Positions 1-7,492 of a stretch of 10,898 bases of DNA are shown one piece after another (the first letter of the stretch is position 1; each line of letters starts with the position of its first letter). This DNA is from an uncultured bacterium (lineage in GTDB: Bacteria; Patescibacteriota; Patescibacteriia; Patescibacteriales; UBA12465). The stretch is taken from the NCBI GenBank assembly GCA_903904095.1, contig CAIVBF010000146.1:1-10898 (forward strand), read 5' to 3'. Both the position numbers and the translations under genes were made by a program. Below the pieces are notes generated by a model. The model made no database searches. It worked only from the letters and a program-made list of their open reading frames with translations, and was not told the origin of the DNA.

Positions 1-25
1 ATGCTTAATTATTAATTTTAAATTT

Positions 26-853
26 ATGAATGAGAAAAACAAGCAAAAAAGTGGTTTAAGTGGCTCTGTTTTATTTAAGGGGCGGAAAATCAGGAGACTT
101 ATGTTTAATAATGAGTGGTGGTTTTCGGTCGTTGATGTTTGCGGAGCTTTAGCCGAAAGCACCAATGCCAGAGATTATTGGTATAGAGTAAAGAGCCGAG
201 TTGAAGATGAAGAAAAAATTCAACTGTCGACAATTTGTCGACAGTTGAAACTAGAAGCAGATGACGGGAAAATGCGTGAAACTGACTGCGCTAATACCGA
301 GGGTCTGTTTCGTATTATTCAGTCTGTCCCTTCACCAAAGGCCGAGCCGTTTAAACGTTGGCTCGCCAAAGTCGGTTATGAGAGAATCCAGGAGATTGCT
401 AACCCGGAACTAGCCATGGATAGGATGAAAAGAATTTATGAGAAAAAAGGTTATCCAAAAGAATGGATTGAAAAGAGAAGCAGGGGAATTGCCGTTCGTC
501 ATAGTTTGACTGATGAGTGGCGAGACAGAGGGATAAAAAGAGGCACGGAATATGCGATTCTGACTAATGAAATAATGGAAAGCACTTTTGGTTTAAAGGT
601 TGATGATTATAAGAAAGTAAAGGGCTTAGAAAGCGAAAATTTGCGTGATCACATGAATGATATGGAGCTTATTTTAACGATGCTTGGCGAAGCAACCACA
701 ACTGAGTTAACTAAGGTTCGCGATTCAAAAGGTTTTGTGCCTCTTAAAAAAGATGCTAATGACGGCGGTTCTATTGCCGGTAGAACTAGAGATGACATTG
801 AAAAACAGACTGGCAAAAAAATAGTTAATCCTAATAATTTTTTATTAAATTAA
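26..853 (+). CDS. BRO-N / DinD-like DNA-binding protein (phage antirepressor-like)
   Basis: The 275-aa product resembles the BRO-N family that includes phage antirepressors and DinD-like proteins. Residues about 14-115 form the BRO-N part (WWFSVVDVCGAL, CRQLKL, then IIQSVPSPKAEPFKRWLAKVG at 97-117). The family-typical C-terminal half follows, with KGYPKEWIEKR, LTDEWRDRG, YAILTNEI and NLRDHMNDMELILTMLGEATT, ending in a GG-IAG-R segment. BRO-N domains are known to bind DNA; the specific role here is unknown. The ATG at 26 is the first in frame and has no Shine-Dalgarno. By my count 13 of its 23 Arg codons are AGA/AGG, against 4 of 17 in rseP, which hints at foreign origin. The gene stands alone and converges on the sugar transferase with only 2 nt between stop codons. 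A long palindrome lies inside the coding sequence. It appears intact, with no phage or transposon genes beside it. The family assignment is firm; the function is not. Confidence 0.85.
   Translation: MNEKNKQKSGLSGSVLFKGRKIRRLMFNNEWWFSVVDVCGALAESTNARDYWYRVKSRVEDEEKIQLSTICRQLKLEADDGKMRETDCANTEGLFRIIQSVPSPKAEPFKRWLAKVGYERIQEIANPELAMDRMKRIYEKKGYPKEWIEKRSRGIAVRHSLTDEWRDRGIKRGTEYAILTNEIMESTFGLKVDDYKKVKGLESENLRDHMNDMELILTMLGEATTTELTKVRDSKGFVPLKKDANDGGSIAGRTRDDIEKQTGKKIVNPNNFLLN
219..249. repeat. 31-bp perfect inverted repeat inside the BRO-N gene
   Basis: The arms TTCAACTGTCGACAA (219-233) and TTGTCGACAGTTGAA (235-249) are exact reverse complements around a single T at 234. Each arm contains GTCGAC. 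The stretch encodes residues 65-75 (IQLSTICRQLK) of the BRO-N protein. It could be a protein-binding operator or an RNA hairpin near the 5' end of the message. Part of it is constrained by the conserved CRQLK protein motif, but 15 matched pairs are more than that motif alone requires. Confidence 0.8.
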
Positions 854-855
854 TC

Positions 856-2181
856 CTATCTCCCGCTTCGGCTAATCATTGTCGCGATTGTGCGAAGAGT
901 AATGTCTAAGTCTAAATATAGTGAGCGTTGTTTTAAATAGAATAAATCGTACTGCAGTTTTTCTAAAGTATCTTCACTGGTAGCCGAATGATATTCGCCG
1001 GAGACCTGATCCCAGCCAGTTAAGCCCGGTTTAATTAAAAGCCGGGTTTTATAATAGCGGATTTGTTTTTCAAGTTCGGCGACTATTTCCGGTCTTTCCG
1101 GGCGCGGTCCGATAAAACTCATTTCATTTTTAATAATATTAATTACCTGTGGAATTTCATCAAGTCTGGTTTTTCGTAGAAAATTACCGAATTTAGTTAT
1201 GCGACTATCTTTTTCCTGTGTTAGTGATCGGTCATTATTATCTTCTTTCATGCTTCTAAATTTAATAATCTGGAATTCTTTTTCATTAAGACCTAAACGG
1301 GCTTGGCGGAAGAAGATCGGACCGCGGCTCTCTAATTTTATAATAATGGCGATTAAAGGCCAGAAGGGCAGAGAAACGATAAATATTATTAAGCCTAGGA
1401 TTATATCGCCTAGTCTTTTAAGAAAATTAAAATAATTTTTTTCACCTTCTTTTAAATTTTCTAAAAACCATTCCGGGCCGATTGCCTCAACCGGGATTTT
1501 CCCGCTTAGAAGTTCGTAGAAATCCGGATAATTAAAAAAGTTGACTGAATAACTTAGGCAGTTGAATAAAATGTCGCTCATTTTTTCGTTTTGTCCGAAA
1601 TAGTCGCAAACGACAATTGTTTTTATATTTTTTTCTTTAATTTTTTCGGCCAGACTTTCTAATTCTTCCGAATTTTTGAAAATAAGGGAGACTTGATAGC
1701 CGGTTCCTGGCTTGCTTCGTAATTCTTTTAAGATATTCTCGCTGTATTGATTAAAGCCTATAATCGCTAAATTGTTTTGCGGAATGACTGAATAGACAAG
1801 GGATTGATAAATTCCGCGCCAGATTAGAAATAATAAAGTATAGATTCCAATAAAGATTGCTAAATTAGTTTTTGGTGCGATATTTGACTGAACGTTTAAG
1901 TAAAAATAGATAATAGAGAGGGCGCTGCTGGCTAAGACTGAATTAATGACATTTAAAAAAAATTTGCGCCCGCGCATTTTCAGATTAAGACTATATAGAC
2001 CGTTAATATAAAAAATTAAAATCCAAATTAAAAAGACGACCAGAAAGTGTGGCAAATGATTATTGAAATTATTGCTAATTTCATTTTTAGGGTAACGAAT
2101 TAATAAGGTTGCCCAGAGCGCTAGAAACAGAAAAAGCAAATCGCCGCCGATTAAAATAATTTTTTTGAGGTTTTGAAACAT
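856..2181 (-). CDS. Polyprenyl-phosphate sugar-1-phosphate transferase (WcaJ/CpsE-like), membrane protein
   Basis: The 441-aa product is the expected length for long-form polyprenyl phosphate hexose-1-phosphate transferases, which start glycan assembly by moving a sugar phosphate from a nucleotide sugar to undecaprenyl phosphate at the cytoplasmic membrane. Four hydrophobic segments lie at about 8-28, 43-65, 76-97 and 104-130. A Rossmann-like region follows (about 136-240; LAIIGFNQYSENILKEL). The catalytic domain begins at about 253 with a re-entrant helix (257-282). Hallmarks are GPIFFRQARLG, KFRSM (307-311), RLDEIPQ with the Asp-Glu dyad at 341-342, SFIGPRPERPE (355-365) and KPGLTGWDQVSGEY (384-397). 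The start at 2181 gives the usual basic-then-hydrophobic N-terminus. No Shine-Dalgarno is present. No other glycosyltransferase genes lie in the window, so the glycan and the sugar cannot be named. It is transcribed away from the surface-protein genes, from a divergent promoter. Confidence 0.95.
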   Translation of the reverse strand: MFQNLKKIILIGGDLLFLFLALWATLLIRYPKNEISNNFNNHLPHFLVVFLIWILIFYINGLYSLNLKMRGRKFFLNVINSVLASSALSIIYFYLNVQSNIAPKTNLAIFIGIYTLLFLIWRGIYQSLVYSVIPQNNLAIIGFNQYSENILKELRSKPGTGYQVSLIFKNSEELESLAEKIKEKNIKTIVVCDYFGQNEKMSDILFNCLSYSVNFFNYPDFYELLSGKIPVEAIGPEWFLENLKEGEKNYFNFLKRLGDIILGLIIFIVSLPFWPLIAIIIKLESRGPIFFRQARLGLNEKEFQIIKFRSMKEDNNDRSLTQEKDSRITKFGNFLRKTRLDEIPQVINIIKNEMSFIGPRPERPEIVAELEKQIRYYKTRLLIKPGLTGWDQVSGEYHSATSEDTLEKLQYDLFYLKQRSLYLDLDITLRTIATMISRSGR

Positions 2182-2200
2182 ATTATTTAAATATGATTCT

Positions 2201-2229
2201 AATATAACGCTTTATGCCCAAAAAATCAA
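2201..2229 (-). promoter_or_regulatory. Candidate sigma70-type promoter for the sugar transferase
   Basis: On the minus strand TTGATT (2229-2224) and TATATT (2206-2201) are separated by exactly 17 nt. Transcription would start near 2194, leaving a leader of only about 13 nt before the ATG. The fit is good, but in DNA this AT-rich such matches also occur by chance. Confidence 0.5.
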
Positions 2230-2258
2230 TTAAAATTAATAGCGGAATTATATAAATA

Positions 2259-2267
2259 TGTTATAAT
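2259..2267 (+). promoter_or_regulatory. Candidate extended -10 promoter for the surface-protein genes
   Basis: TGTTATAAT is a perfect extended -10 element (TGnTATAAT), with TATAAT at 2262-2267. No good -35 sits 17 nt upstream, which is tolerated by extended -10 promoters. Transcription would begin near 2274, leaving a leader of about 55 nt that contains the hairpin at 2290-2324. Confidence 0.5.
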
Positions 2268-2289
2268 AAATTTATAAAGATTCTAGTTT

Positions 2290-2324
2290 CTGCCCTGAAA
2301 GATATTGGGCGGCAGTATTTTTTT
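2290..2324 (+). terminator. Terminator-like hairpin with U-run in the leader of the 2330 gene
   Basis: CTGCCC (2290-2295) can pair with GGGCGGCAG (2307-2315): five pairs CTGCC/GGCAG, then a bulged C at 2310, then a further C-G and a T-G pair. The loop is about 11 nt. It is followed by TATTTTTTT (2316-2324). This is the shape of an intrinsic terminator, yet it ends 5 nt before the start codon at 2330 and lies downstream of the candidate promoter. It may act as an attenuator, or stop upstream transcription that would otherwise enter the surface-protein genes. Confidence 0.5.
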
Positions 2325-2329
2325 ATATT

Positions 2330-3811
2330 ATGCTAAAATTAAACAAAAAATATTGGATAAGAGGCTCCTTCCTGGTTTTGAGCCTAGTTTTTTTGTTAGT
2401 AAATTTTCTGCCGATTCAGCCCGCTCTTTCTAAGACTGACCCGAAGCCCTATCAGGTAAAATTAGCCAATAGCCCGGTTATTTATTTTTTACATTACGGG
2501 TCGCATCATAAAAAGGCTTATTTAAATTCCACTTCCTATCTGAGTTATAATCATAAGTGGTCTGATATTAAGATTATTAGCGCTAAAGAATTGGCGGCAT
2601 GGCCGGATATGAATTTAATAAAGGCTGCTTCTTCGCCGACTGTTTATTATATTAAGGCTAATAAAAAAGCGAGACTTTTAAGTCGTGATGATTTAGAACG
2701 TTTTGGTTTTTTGGGTGAGCCGGTTCTAAATGTCGGCGATCTTGACTTAGCTCAGTATAAAACAGTTAGCTATCAGGAAGTCGGTTTATTGCCTAATGAC
2801 TCTAAGAGCGATTCATCTTCGTCTGGAGCCACTAGTTCAGCCGATAATTCTAATAGTTCAACTAACTCTAATAATTCAAGTTCCGGTAGTACTGCAAGCT
2901 CAACTAGTTCCGCTGTTTTTCTGGGAAATCTAAATGTTTCTAACGATTTAGTTAAAGTGACCGACAATACTTTAATTACGAACACCAAAGATAATTTAAT
3001 GGGTATCTTCCGTTTTCAGGCAACACAGAATACGGCGACGATTACCTCAATAACCTTTAGTTTTTCTGGTTTATTTAATAGCTCTTTATTAAGTCAGGCG
3101 ACCGCTAAGGATGAAAATAATATTAATTATCGCATAAGCACTAATGTCCGCGCCGGTGAACGCCAGATAACGATTAATTTCCGCGATCCGATAACGATTG
3201 ATCCTGGTACCGAAAAAACAGTTAAAGTTTATGTTGATTTTAAGAGTTGTGAGTGTAATAATCAGAACGTGAGATTAGAATTAAAGAAGGCTAGCGATAT
3301 CGTTACTAATCTGACTCCGAATGCGGCCTGGCCTTTGCAGGGAACGGTTTTTAAAATGATGGTTGCCGATAATCTATTAGGCAGTTTAACTATTCAGAAA
3401 GAAAGTCTGTCCGATGCTTCTATCGGTAATAGCGGCCGCTTGCTTGGTAAATTTACTTTAGGCGAAACAACCGGACGGGAAGATGTGGTTATTAAAAAGA
3501 TTGTTTTTAAAAATAATGGCAGCGCTTCCAAACACGATTTAAGCGCTTTTAGTCTTTCTAATAATAACCAGATGATTTCTAGAATTGCCGAATTTGATAT
3601 TGATCATAATATCGTTTTTAATATCAGTTATCTGCGTGTTTCTAGAAATTCAGCGACGACTTTAACCGTTAAATCTGATTTAAAGGCTGACTACGATAAA
3701 AAGGCGACCGTTGATCTTCAGGCGACGGAAGTCGTCGGCACCGGACAGCTCTATAATCTTTCTATTCCTTTGAAAATTAATAATTTTAATGAAATATTTA
3801 CTTTAAATTAA
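2330..3811 (+). CDS. Exported surface protein with N-terminal VYY-type repeats and C-terminal beta-sandwich region
   Basis: The 493-aa product begins with a basic stretch and a hydrophobic segment (about 11-33; signal peptide or membrane anchor, PALSK after it). Residues about 42-150 hold two divergent repeats of about 50 residues, starting VKLANSPVIYF and IKAASSPTVYYI, each followed by a KKAYL or KKARLL segment. I associate this VYY/LIKA repeat with CPR surface proteins, where its function is not known to me. A Ser/Asn-rich linker (about 157-195) leads to a beta-strand-rich region of about 300 residues that looks like two Ig-like sandwiches (about 196-340 and 350-493). It has only two Cys, close together (KSCEC). 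No enzyme motif is visible. The start at 2330 captures the whole signal segment; no Shine-Dalgarno. The next gene begins 6 nt later, so the two are probably co-transcribed and may act together at the cell surface. Confidence 0.85.
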   Translation: MLKLNKKYWIRGSFLVLSLVFLLVNFLPIQPALSKTDPKPYQVKLANSPVIYFLHYGSHHKKAYLNSTSYLSYNHKWSDIKIISAKELAAWPDMNLIKAASSPTVYYIKANKKARLLSRDDLERFGFLGEPVLNVGDLDLAQYKTVSYQEVGLLPNDSKSDSSSSGATSSADNSNSSTNSNNSSSGSTASSTSSAVFLGNLNVSNDLVKVTDNTLITNTKDNLMGIFRFQATQNTATITSITFSFSGLFNSSLLSQATAKDENNINYRISTNVRAGERQITINFRDPITIDPGTEKTVKVYVDFKSCECNNQNVRLELKKASDIVTNLTPNAAWPLQGTVFKMMVADNLLGSLTIQKESLSDASIGNSGRLLGKFTLGETTGREDVVIKKIVFKNNGSASKHDLSAFSLSNNNQMISRIAEFDIDHNIVFNISYLRVSRNSATTLTVKSDLKADYDKKATVDLQATEVVGTGQLYNLSIPLKINNFNEIFTLN

Positions 3812-3817
3812 AGTTTT

Positions 3818-6469
3818 ATGAAAAAAATTTATTTATTACTGTTTTTATCATTAGTTTTTTTTGTTCCCTCGTTTGTCCGCGCTTCCAGTGTTTGCGAACA
3901 GGATACAACTTTAGATTTTGTCGCTCGCGATCCTGACGGCTCCTATATTTCTAAAGCGACTATTGAAGTTTATAAACAAGAGACTGATGCTGATAACTTG
4001 CCGAAACCGACAACCCGTTTTGCGAGCGCTTCGGCTGACAATTCTTTAGGCAAGGCTCATTTATCTTGGCGCAATAGCGCGATGGCTTCCGATACTTATG
4101 CGATTAAGATAAAAAATGTTAATAATGACAGCGCCAGTTTCTGGTATTACGGTATTACTTTTACTTGCGGCCAAAAAGCCTCTTTAGATAAAACTTTGAG
4201 CGGTATATTTTTTGTTCTCCATGACGCTAAAGGCGAACCCCTGGCTAACGCGAATTTTAATGTTTATTCCCAGGTCTATGGCGCTAATGGCCGGCCTTTA
4301 GAAACGAAGAAAGCCTTACTCGTAACTTTAAATAGCGGTTCAAGCGGAAAAGTAAAAGTTTATTTGCCGCAGGGCAGCGTTCGCAGTATTGATAAAGCTT
4401 ATAGCGACCATTATGTTTTAGAATTAAATCGCGGCAATAGTAAATTTACCTATTATAATATCCAGGTTGCCGATGGCCAATTAACGACTTTAGATTATTA
4501 TTTAAGTTCTTTGCAGGTTAGTTTAAAGGATGTAACCGGCGCCGCTTACCCGGCTAATACCGTTGTAGAAGTTTTTAAACAGACCGTTTCTGAAAATAAT
4601 ATCCATCAAAAAGGCGATAAAGTCGGGGAAATGAAGCTGGACTCGGCCGGTTATGGAGTTTTAGAACTTGTTTCCGGAATGTATGTTTTAGGTATTAAAG
4701 GTTCTAATGGCCAGTATCAATATTTTTGGGATATGCAGGTTGAAGAGGGTCGCAGTACAACTTATTCCGTTACAACCGTTTCCGATCAGACAACGAACAC
4801 TAATTCCAGTGGCGTTTGTCCGAATAATTCCCAGTTTACGCTTGTTCTTCGTAATATAAACGGCGAAATTGCCAATGGTTTGAAATATGAATTATACGAA
4901 CAGAAGGCTAACGCTAATGGTTTACCGGCGGCCGGGGCAAAAATTAATGGTGGCACAATTGATAGCAGCGGCCGTTCCGTTATAAATTTTAAACCAGACC
5001 CTCGCCAAACTTATGCTTTAAAGATTTATGATAAGAAATCGGATATCGGCGAGTATTGGTTTTTTGATGCTGTCCGTTTCGCCTGTGATGCTAACCGCGT
5101 TGTTACAAAAAATATTCCTTCTTTGAAAATTATTTTACGTGATAAAGCCGGTGCTTTAAAAAGAAATTATAATTTCTCTCTATATGCTCAGAAATTTGAT
5201 GTTGATAATAAGCCGATTTTTGAGGCCAGCGATTTAATCGCTAATTTAAAGACCGATGGTCTCGGTAGCGCCGTTGTTTATGTTGCTCCTTATAATGCTT
5301 ATCGCAGCGGTCAGAGCGGTTTTTATGCGATTAGTTCTAAGGATAATAGCGGTAATATCGTTAATGTCTATAATATAAATATAACAGGGGAGAAAGATTA
5401 TAATTTTTCTTATACCTTTAGCGGTGTTTCTGGTTCTTTAACGGATGCGGCTAGGAAACCCCAGGCCGGTAAAATAATTTCTTTATATGAAATAGTTGGC
5501 AGCGGTTCTAATAAGGCTCTCGGCCGCCAACTCTTGAAGAGTAAGACTGATGCTGCCGGTCAATTTTCTTTTGATTATCCGGCTGGTACTTACGCTTTAG
5601 TTAATCTTGATCAGTTTAATCAGAATAATATTTTTTGGAATGTCGCCGTTAATTCAAAGAGCAGTGGTCTATCTTTAGTTACTAATTTAACCAGATTAAA
5701 ATTAGAAGACCAGCAGGCTGAAGATGTTCCCGGTAACGCCAGTCTAAAAGTTTATTCACTCTTAGCCGATGGCTCAAACTATTATCGCGATAAAATGATT
5801 TCCAGCGTTTCGCTTGATGCCTCTAAAGGCGCGAATATTTCTCTAGCTGAGGGTCCATATTTAGTTCTATATAGCGGGAAAAATAATCGTGAATACGGCA
5901 TTACTTTTTGGGCCTCTAATAATAAATTAAATTCATTCACCGTTTATATAAATTCAAAATATTTAGTTTCTAATAAACAATATTTTAAATTATCGGGCGT
6001 TTCTAGTAGTTCATCCTCATATTATTCTTCCTCTTCGTCATCGTTAACTTCCAGTTCTTCTTCAAGTTCGGCAACGCCTGCTACAAATTCATCATCGGCC
6101 GCTTCGTCAAATAGTTTAGCTGGTCGGATTTTATTGCAGGTTGAAGATAAAGGTCAGGCTTGGTATATTAGTCCGACTAATAATAAACGATATTATTTAG
6201 GTCGCCCCGATGACGCTTTCAGTATTATGCGTAAGTTAGGGCTGGGAATTTCTAATAATAATTTTGACGCTTTAACTACAAATCCGAATAAAAGTTTATT
6301 AGGCCGTATCTTAATTAAAGTTGAAGATAACGGCCGGGCTTACTATTATAATCCACTAAATTCCAAGTTATATTATTTAGGCCGTCCTGACGACGCCTTT
6401 AAAATTATTAGAAATTTAGGTCTTGGTATTTCTAATGCTAACCTAAATAAAATTACCGCCTCTAATTAA
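3818..6469 (+). CDS. Large exported protein of tandem Ig-like modules with C-terminal LGRPDDAF repeats
   Basis: The 883-aa product has a clear signal peptide (1-22, KK then LLLFLSLVFFVPSFVRA). About seven beta-sandwich modules of 85-105 residues follow, each built as strand, (D/N)xxG turn, then a (V/L)Y(K/E/S)Q segment. They resemble carboxypeptidase-regulatory or Cna-B-like folds by pattern only. Modules 1-3 (about 26-325) and 4-6 (about 334-622) look like a duplicated three-module block. The only four Cys support this: C26/C117 and C334/C423, spaced 91 and 89 residues, in modules 1 and 4. A poly-Ser linker (about 728-766) precedes two C-terminal repeats. The design suggests an extended stalk ending in a small cell-surface or ligand-binding domain; no catalytic motif is visible. 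It is exported, not a lipoprotein, and has no sortase motif. holB starts 29 nt downstream. Coding status is certain, function unknown. Confidence 0.9.
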   Translation: MKKIYLLLFLSLVFFVPSFVRASSVCEQDTTLDFVARDPDGSYISKATIEVYKQETDADNLPKPTTRFASASADNSLGKAHLSWRNSAMASDTYAIKIKNVNNDSASFWYYGITFTCGQKASLDKTLSGIFFVLHDAKGEPLANANFNVYSQVYGANGRPLETKKALLVTLNSGSSGKVKVYLPQGSVRSIDKAYSDHYVLELNRGNSKFTYYNIQVADGQLTTLDYYLSSLQVSLKDVTGAAYPANTVVEVFKQTVSENNIHQKGDKVGEMKLDSAGYGVLELVSGMYVLGIKGSNGQYQYFWDMQVEEGRSTTYSVTTVSDQTTNTNSSGVCPNNSQFTLVLRNINGEIANGLKYELYEQKANANGLPAAGAKINGGTIDSSGRSVINFKPDPRQTYALKIYDKKSDIGEYWFFDAVRFACDANRVVTKNIPSLKIILRDKAGALKRNYNFSLYAQKFDVDNKPIFEASDLIANLKTDGLGSAVVYVAPYNAYRSGQSGFYAISSKDNSGNIVNVYNINITGEKDYNFSYTFSGVSGSLTDAARKPQAGKIISLYEIVGSGSNKALGRQLLKSKTDAAGQFSFDYPAGTYALVNLDQFNQNNIFWNVAVNSKSSGLSLVTNLTRLKLEDQQAEDVPGNASLKVYSLLADGSNYYRDKMISSVSLDASKGANISLAEGPYLVLYSGKNNREYGITFWASNNKLNSFTVYINSKYLVSNKQYFKLSGVSSSSSSYYSSSSSSLTSSSSSSSATPATNSSSAASSNSLAGRILLQVEDKGQAWYISPTNNKRYYLGRPDDAFSIMRKLGLGISNNNFDALTTNPNKSLLGRILIKVEDNGRAYYYNPLNSKLYYLGRPDDAFKIIRNLGLGISNANLNKITASN
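6122..6421 (+). repeat. Two protein repeats encoded in tandem (GRIL-VED-YYLGRPDDAF-LGLGIS)
   Basis: The two copies (about residues 769-812 and 829-872) share GRIL, VED, G, A, a Tyr, P, then YYLGRPDDAF, R and LGLGISN. The spacing is the same in both. Synonymous codons differ between the copies, so this is an old duplication under protein selection rather than a recent DNA repeat. I recognise the pattern as a recurring C-terminal domain in CPR exported proteins, but know no established function. Confidence 0.8.
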
Positions 6470-6498
6470 TTGTCTTTATAGTAGATTCCGCTTAACAT

Positions 6499-7485
6499 AT
6501 GGAAAAAGATCCTAAAAAAATGAATTGGCCGGCAATCGGCAATGATACGGCGATTGAATTTTTAAGCCGCAGTCTTATTAATGAGAAGATTGCTCAGACC
6601 TATGTTTTTACTGGTCCGGATGACTTAGGAAAGTCAACAATCGCGCTTGCTTACGCTAAAAATCTGCAAGGTGAAGCCGCCGGTTTTAATAGCGATCTTC
6701 ATATTTTAGAACCATTAGCTGATAAGAAGAGCATTTCAATTGAACAGGTCCGAGAATTTATCAAGACTTTAAATTTGAGTTCATTCTCCGATTCCTATAA
6801 AATAGGAATCATTAAGCAAGCAGAACTATTAAGTGAAGAAGCTAAAAGCGCTTTATTAAAAACTTTAGAAGAACCGACCGAAAAAACCGTTATTATATTG
6901 TTAGTTAGCGATGAAAACAATTTACCGAAAACAATCCTGTCGCGCGCGCAAGTCCTTTATTTTTATCCCGTTAAGGCCAGTATTATTTATGATTATTTAA
7001 TCAAAGAATGCGGTGCTAATCGTTCTTTGGCTAAAGATTTAGCGAGCTTAGTTCTTGGTCGGCCCCTGAAAGCCCTGCATCTTCTAGAAAATGCCGATCA
7101 GTATTCCGCTTATTTAGTTAGAGCCGAAACGATTATTAATTTTTTCAAAGAAGATTTAAATACCCGCCTAAGTAATTTAGATAAAATTTATAATGATAAG
7201 AGTTATAGTAAACAGGCCGTAGTTAGCGCTCAGGAAGTTTTAGAAATTAGCGAGGGAATTATGCGCGATTTGCTTCTTTTAAATCTTGGCGAAACTGATT
7301 TATTGCAGCATGTAATGTTAAAAGATAAGTTAATGGAAGCCAAGGCGGCGATTGAATTAGCCTATGGCGATAATAGCGGCGCTTATATTCTTAGTAAAAT
7401 GTCTTTAATCTCTGATGCCCGGAAATATTTAAATTCAAATGTTAACCCCCGTTTAGTTTTAGAACAATTTTTGATAAATTTGTGA
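6499..7485 (+). CDS. holB: DNA polymerase III subunit delta' (clamp-loader AAA+ protein)
   Basis: The 328-aa product is a clamp-loader AAA+ subunit, acting in the complex that places the sliding clamp on primed DNA. An intact P-loop GPDDLGKST lies at 39-47. The delta'-typical region follows: SIEQVREFIKTLNL (80-93), AELLSEEAKSALLKTLEEP (108-126) and the sensor/arginine-finger segment TILSRAQ (145-151), where most relatives have SRC. The zinc-binding cysteines seen in many delta' and tau/gamma proteins are missing, as is usual in short delta' forms. The C-terminal helical domain (about 210-328) is weakly conserved. ATG 6499 is chosen; an in-frame ATG at 6520, just before NWPAIG, is a reasonable alternative, and neither has a Shine-Dalgarno. 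Length fits delta' and excludes DnaX. The next gene starts 7 nt after the TGA stop, so they are probably co-transcribed. Confidence 0.92.
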   Translation: MEKDPKKMNWPAIGNDTAIEFLSRSLINEKIAQTYVFTGPDDLGKSTIALAYAKNLQGEAAGFNSDLHILEPLADKKSISIEQVREFIKTLNLSSFSDSYKIGIIKQAELLSEEAKSALLKTLEEPTEKTVIILLVSDENNLPKTILSRAQVLYFYPVKASIIYDYLIKECGANRSLAKDLASLVLGRPLKALHLLENADQYSAYLVRAETIINFFKEDLNTRLSNLDKIYNDKSYSKQAVVSAQEVLEISEGIMRDLLLLNLGETDLLQHVMLKDKLMEAKAAIELAYGDNSGAYILSKMSLISDARKYLNSNVNPRLVLEQFLINL

Positions 7486-7492
7486 TAACTAT

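Noticed and set aside
851..860. Terminator between the convergent BRO-N and sugar transferase genes
   Set aside because: Only 2 nt separate the stop codons and no hairpin with a T-run is visible on either strand nearby.
1199..1435. Open frame of 78 codons on the + strand
   Set aside because: It is antisense within the catalytic domain of the sugar transferase, which has strong family motifs. Its protein shows no recognisable feature.
2773..2988. Open frame of 71 codons on the - strand
   Set aside because: It is the reverse of the Ser/Asn-rich linker of the 493-aa protein; its Leu/Glu-rich product follows from that low-complexity DNA.
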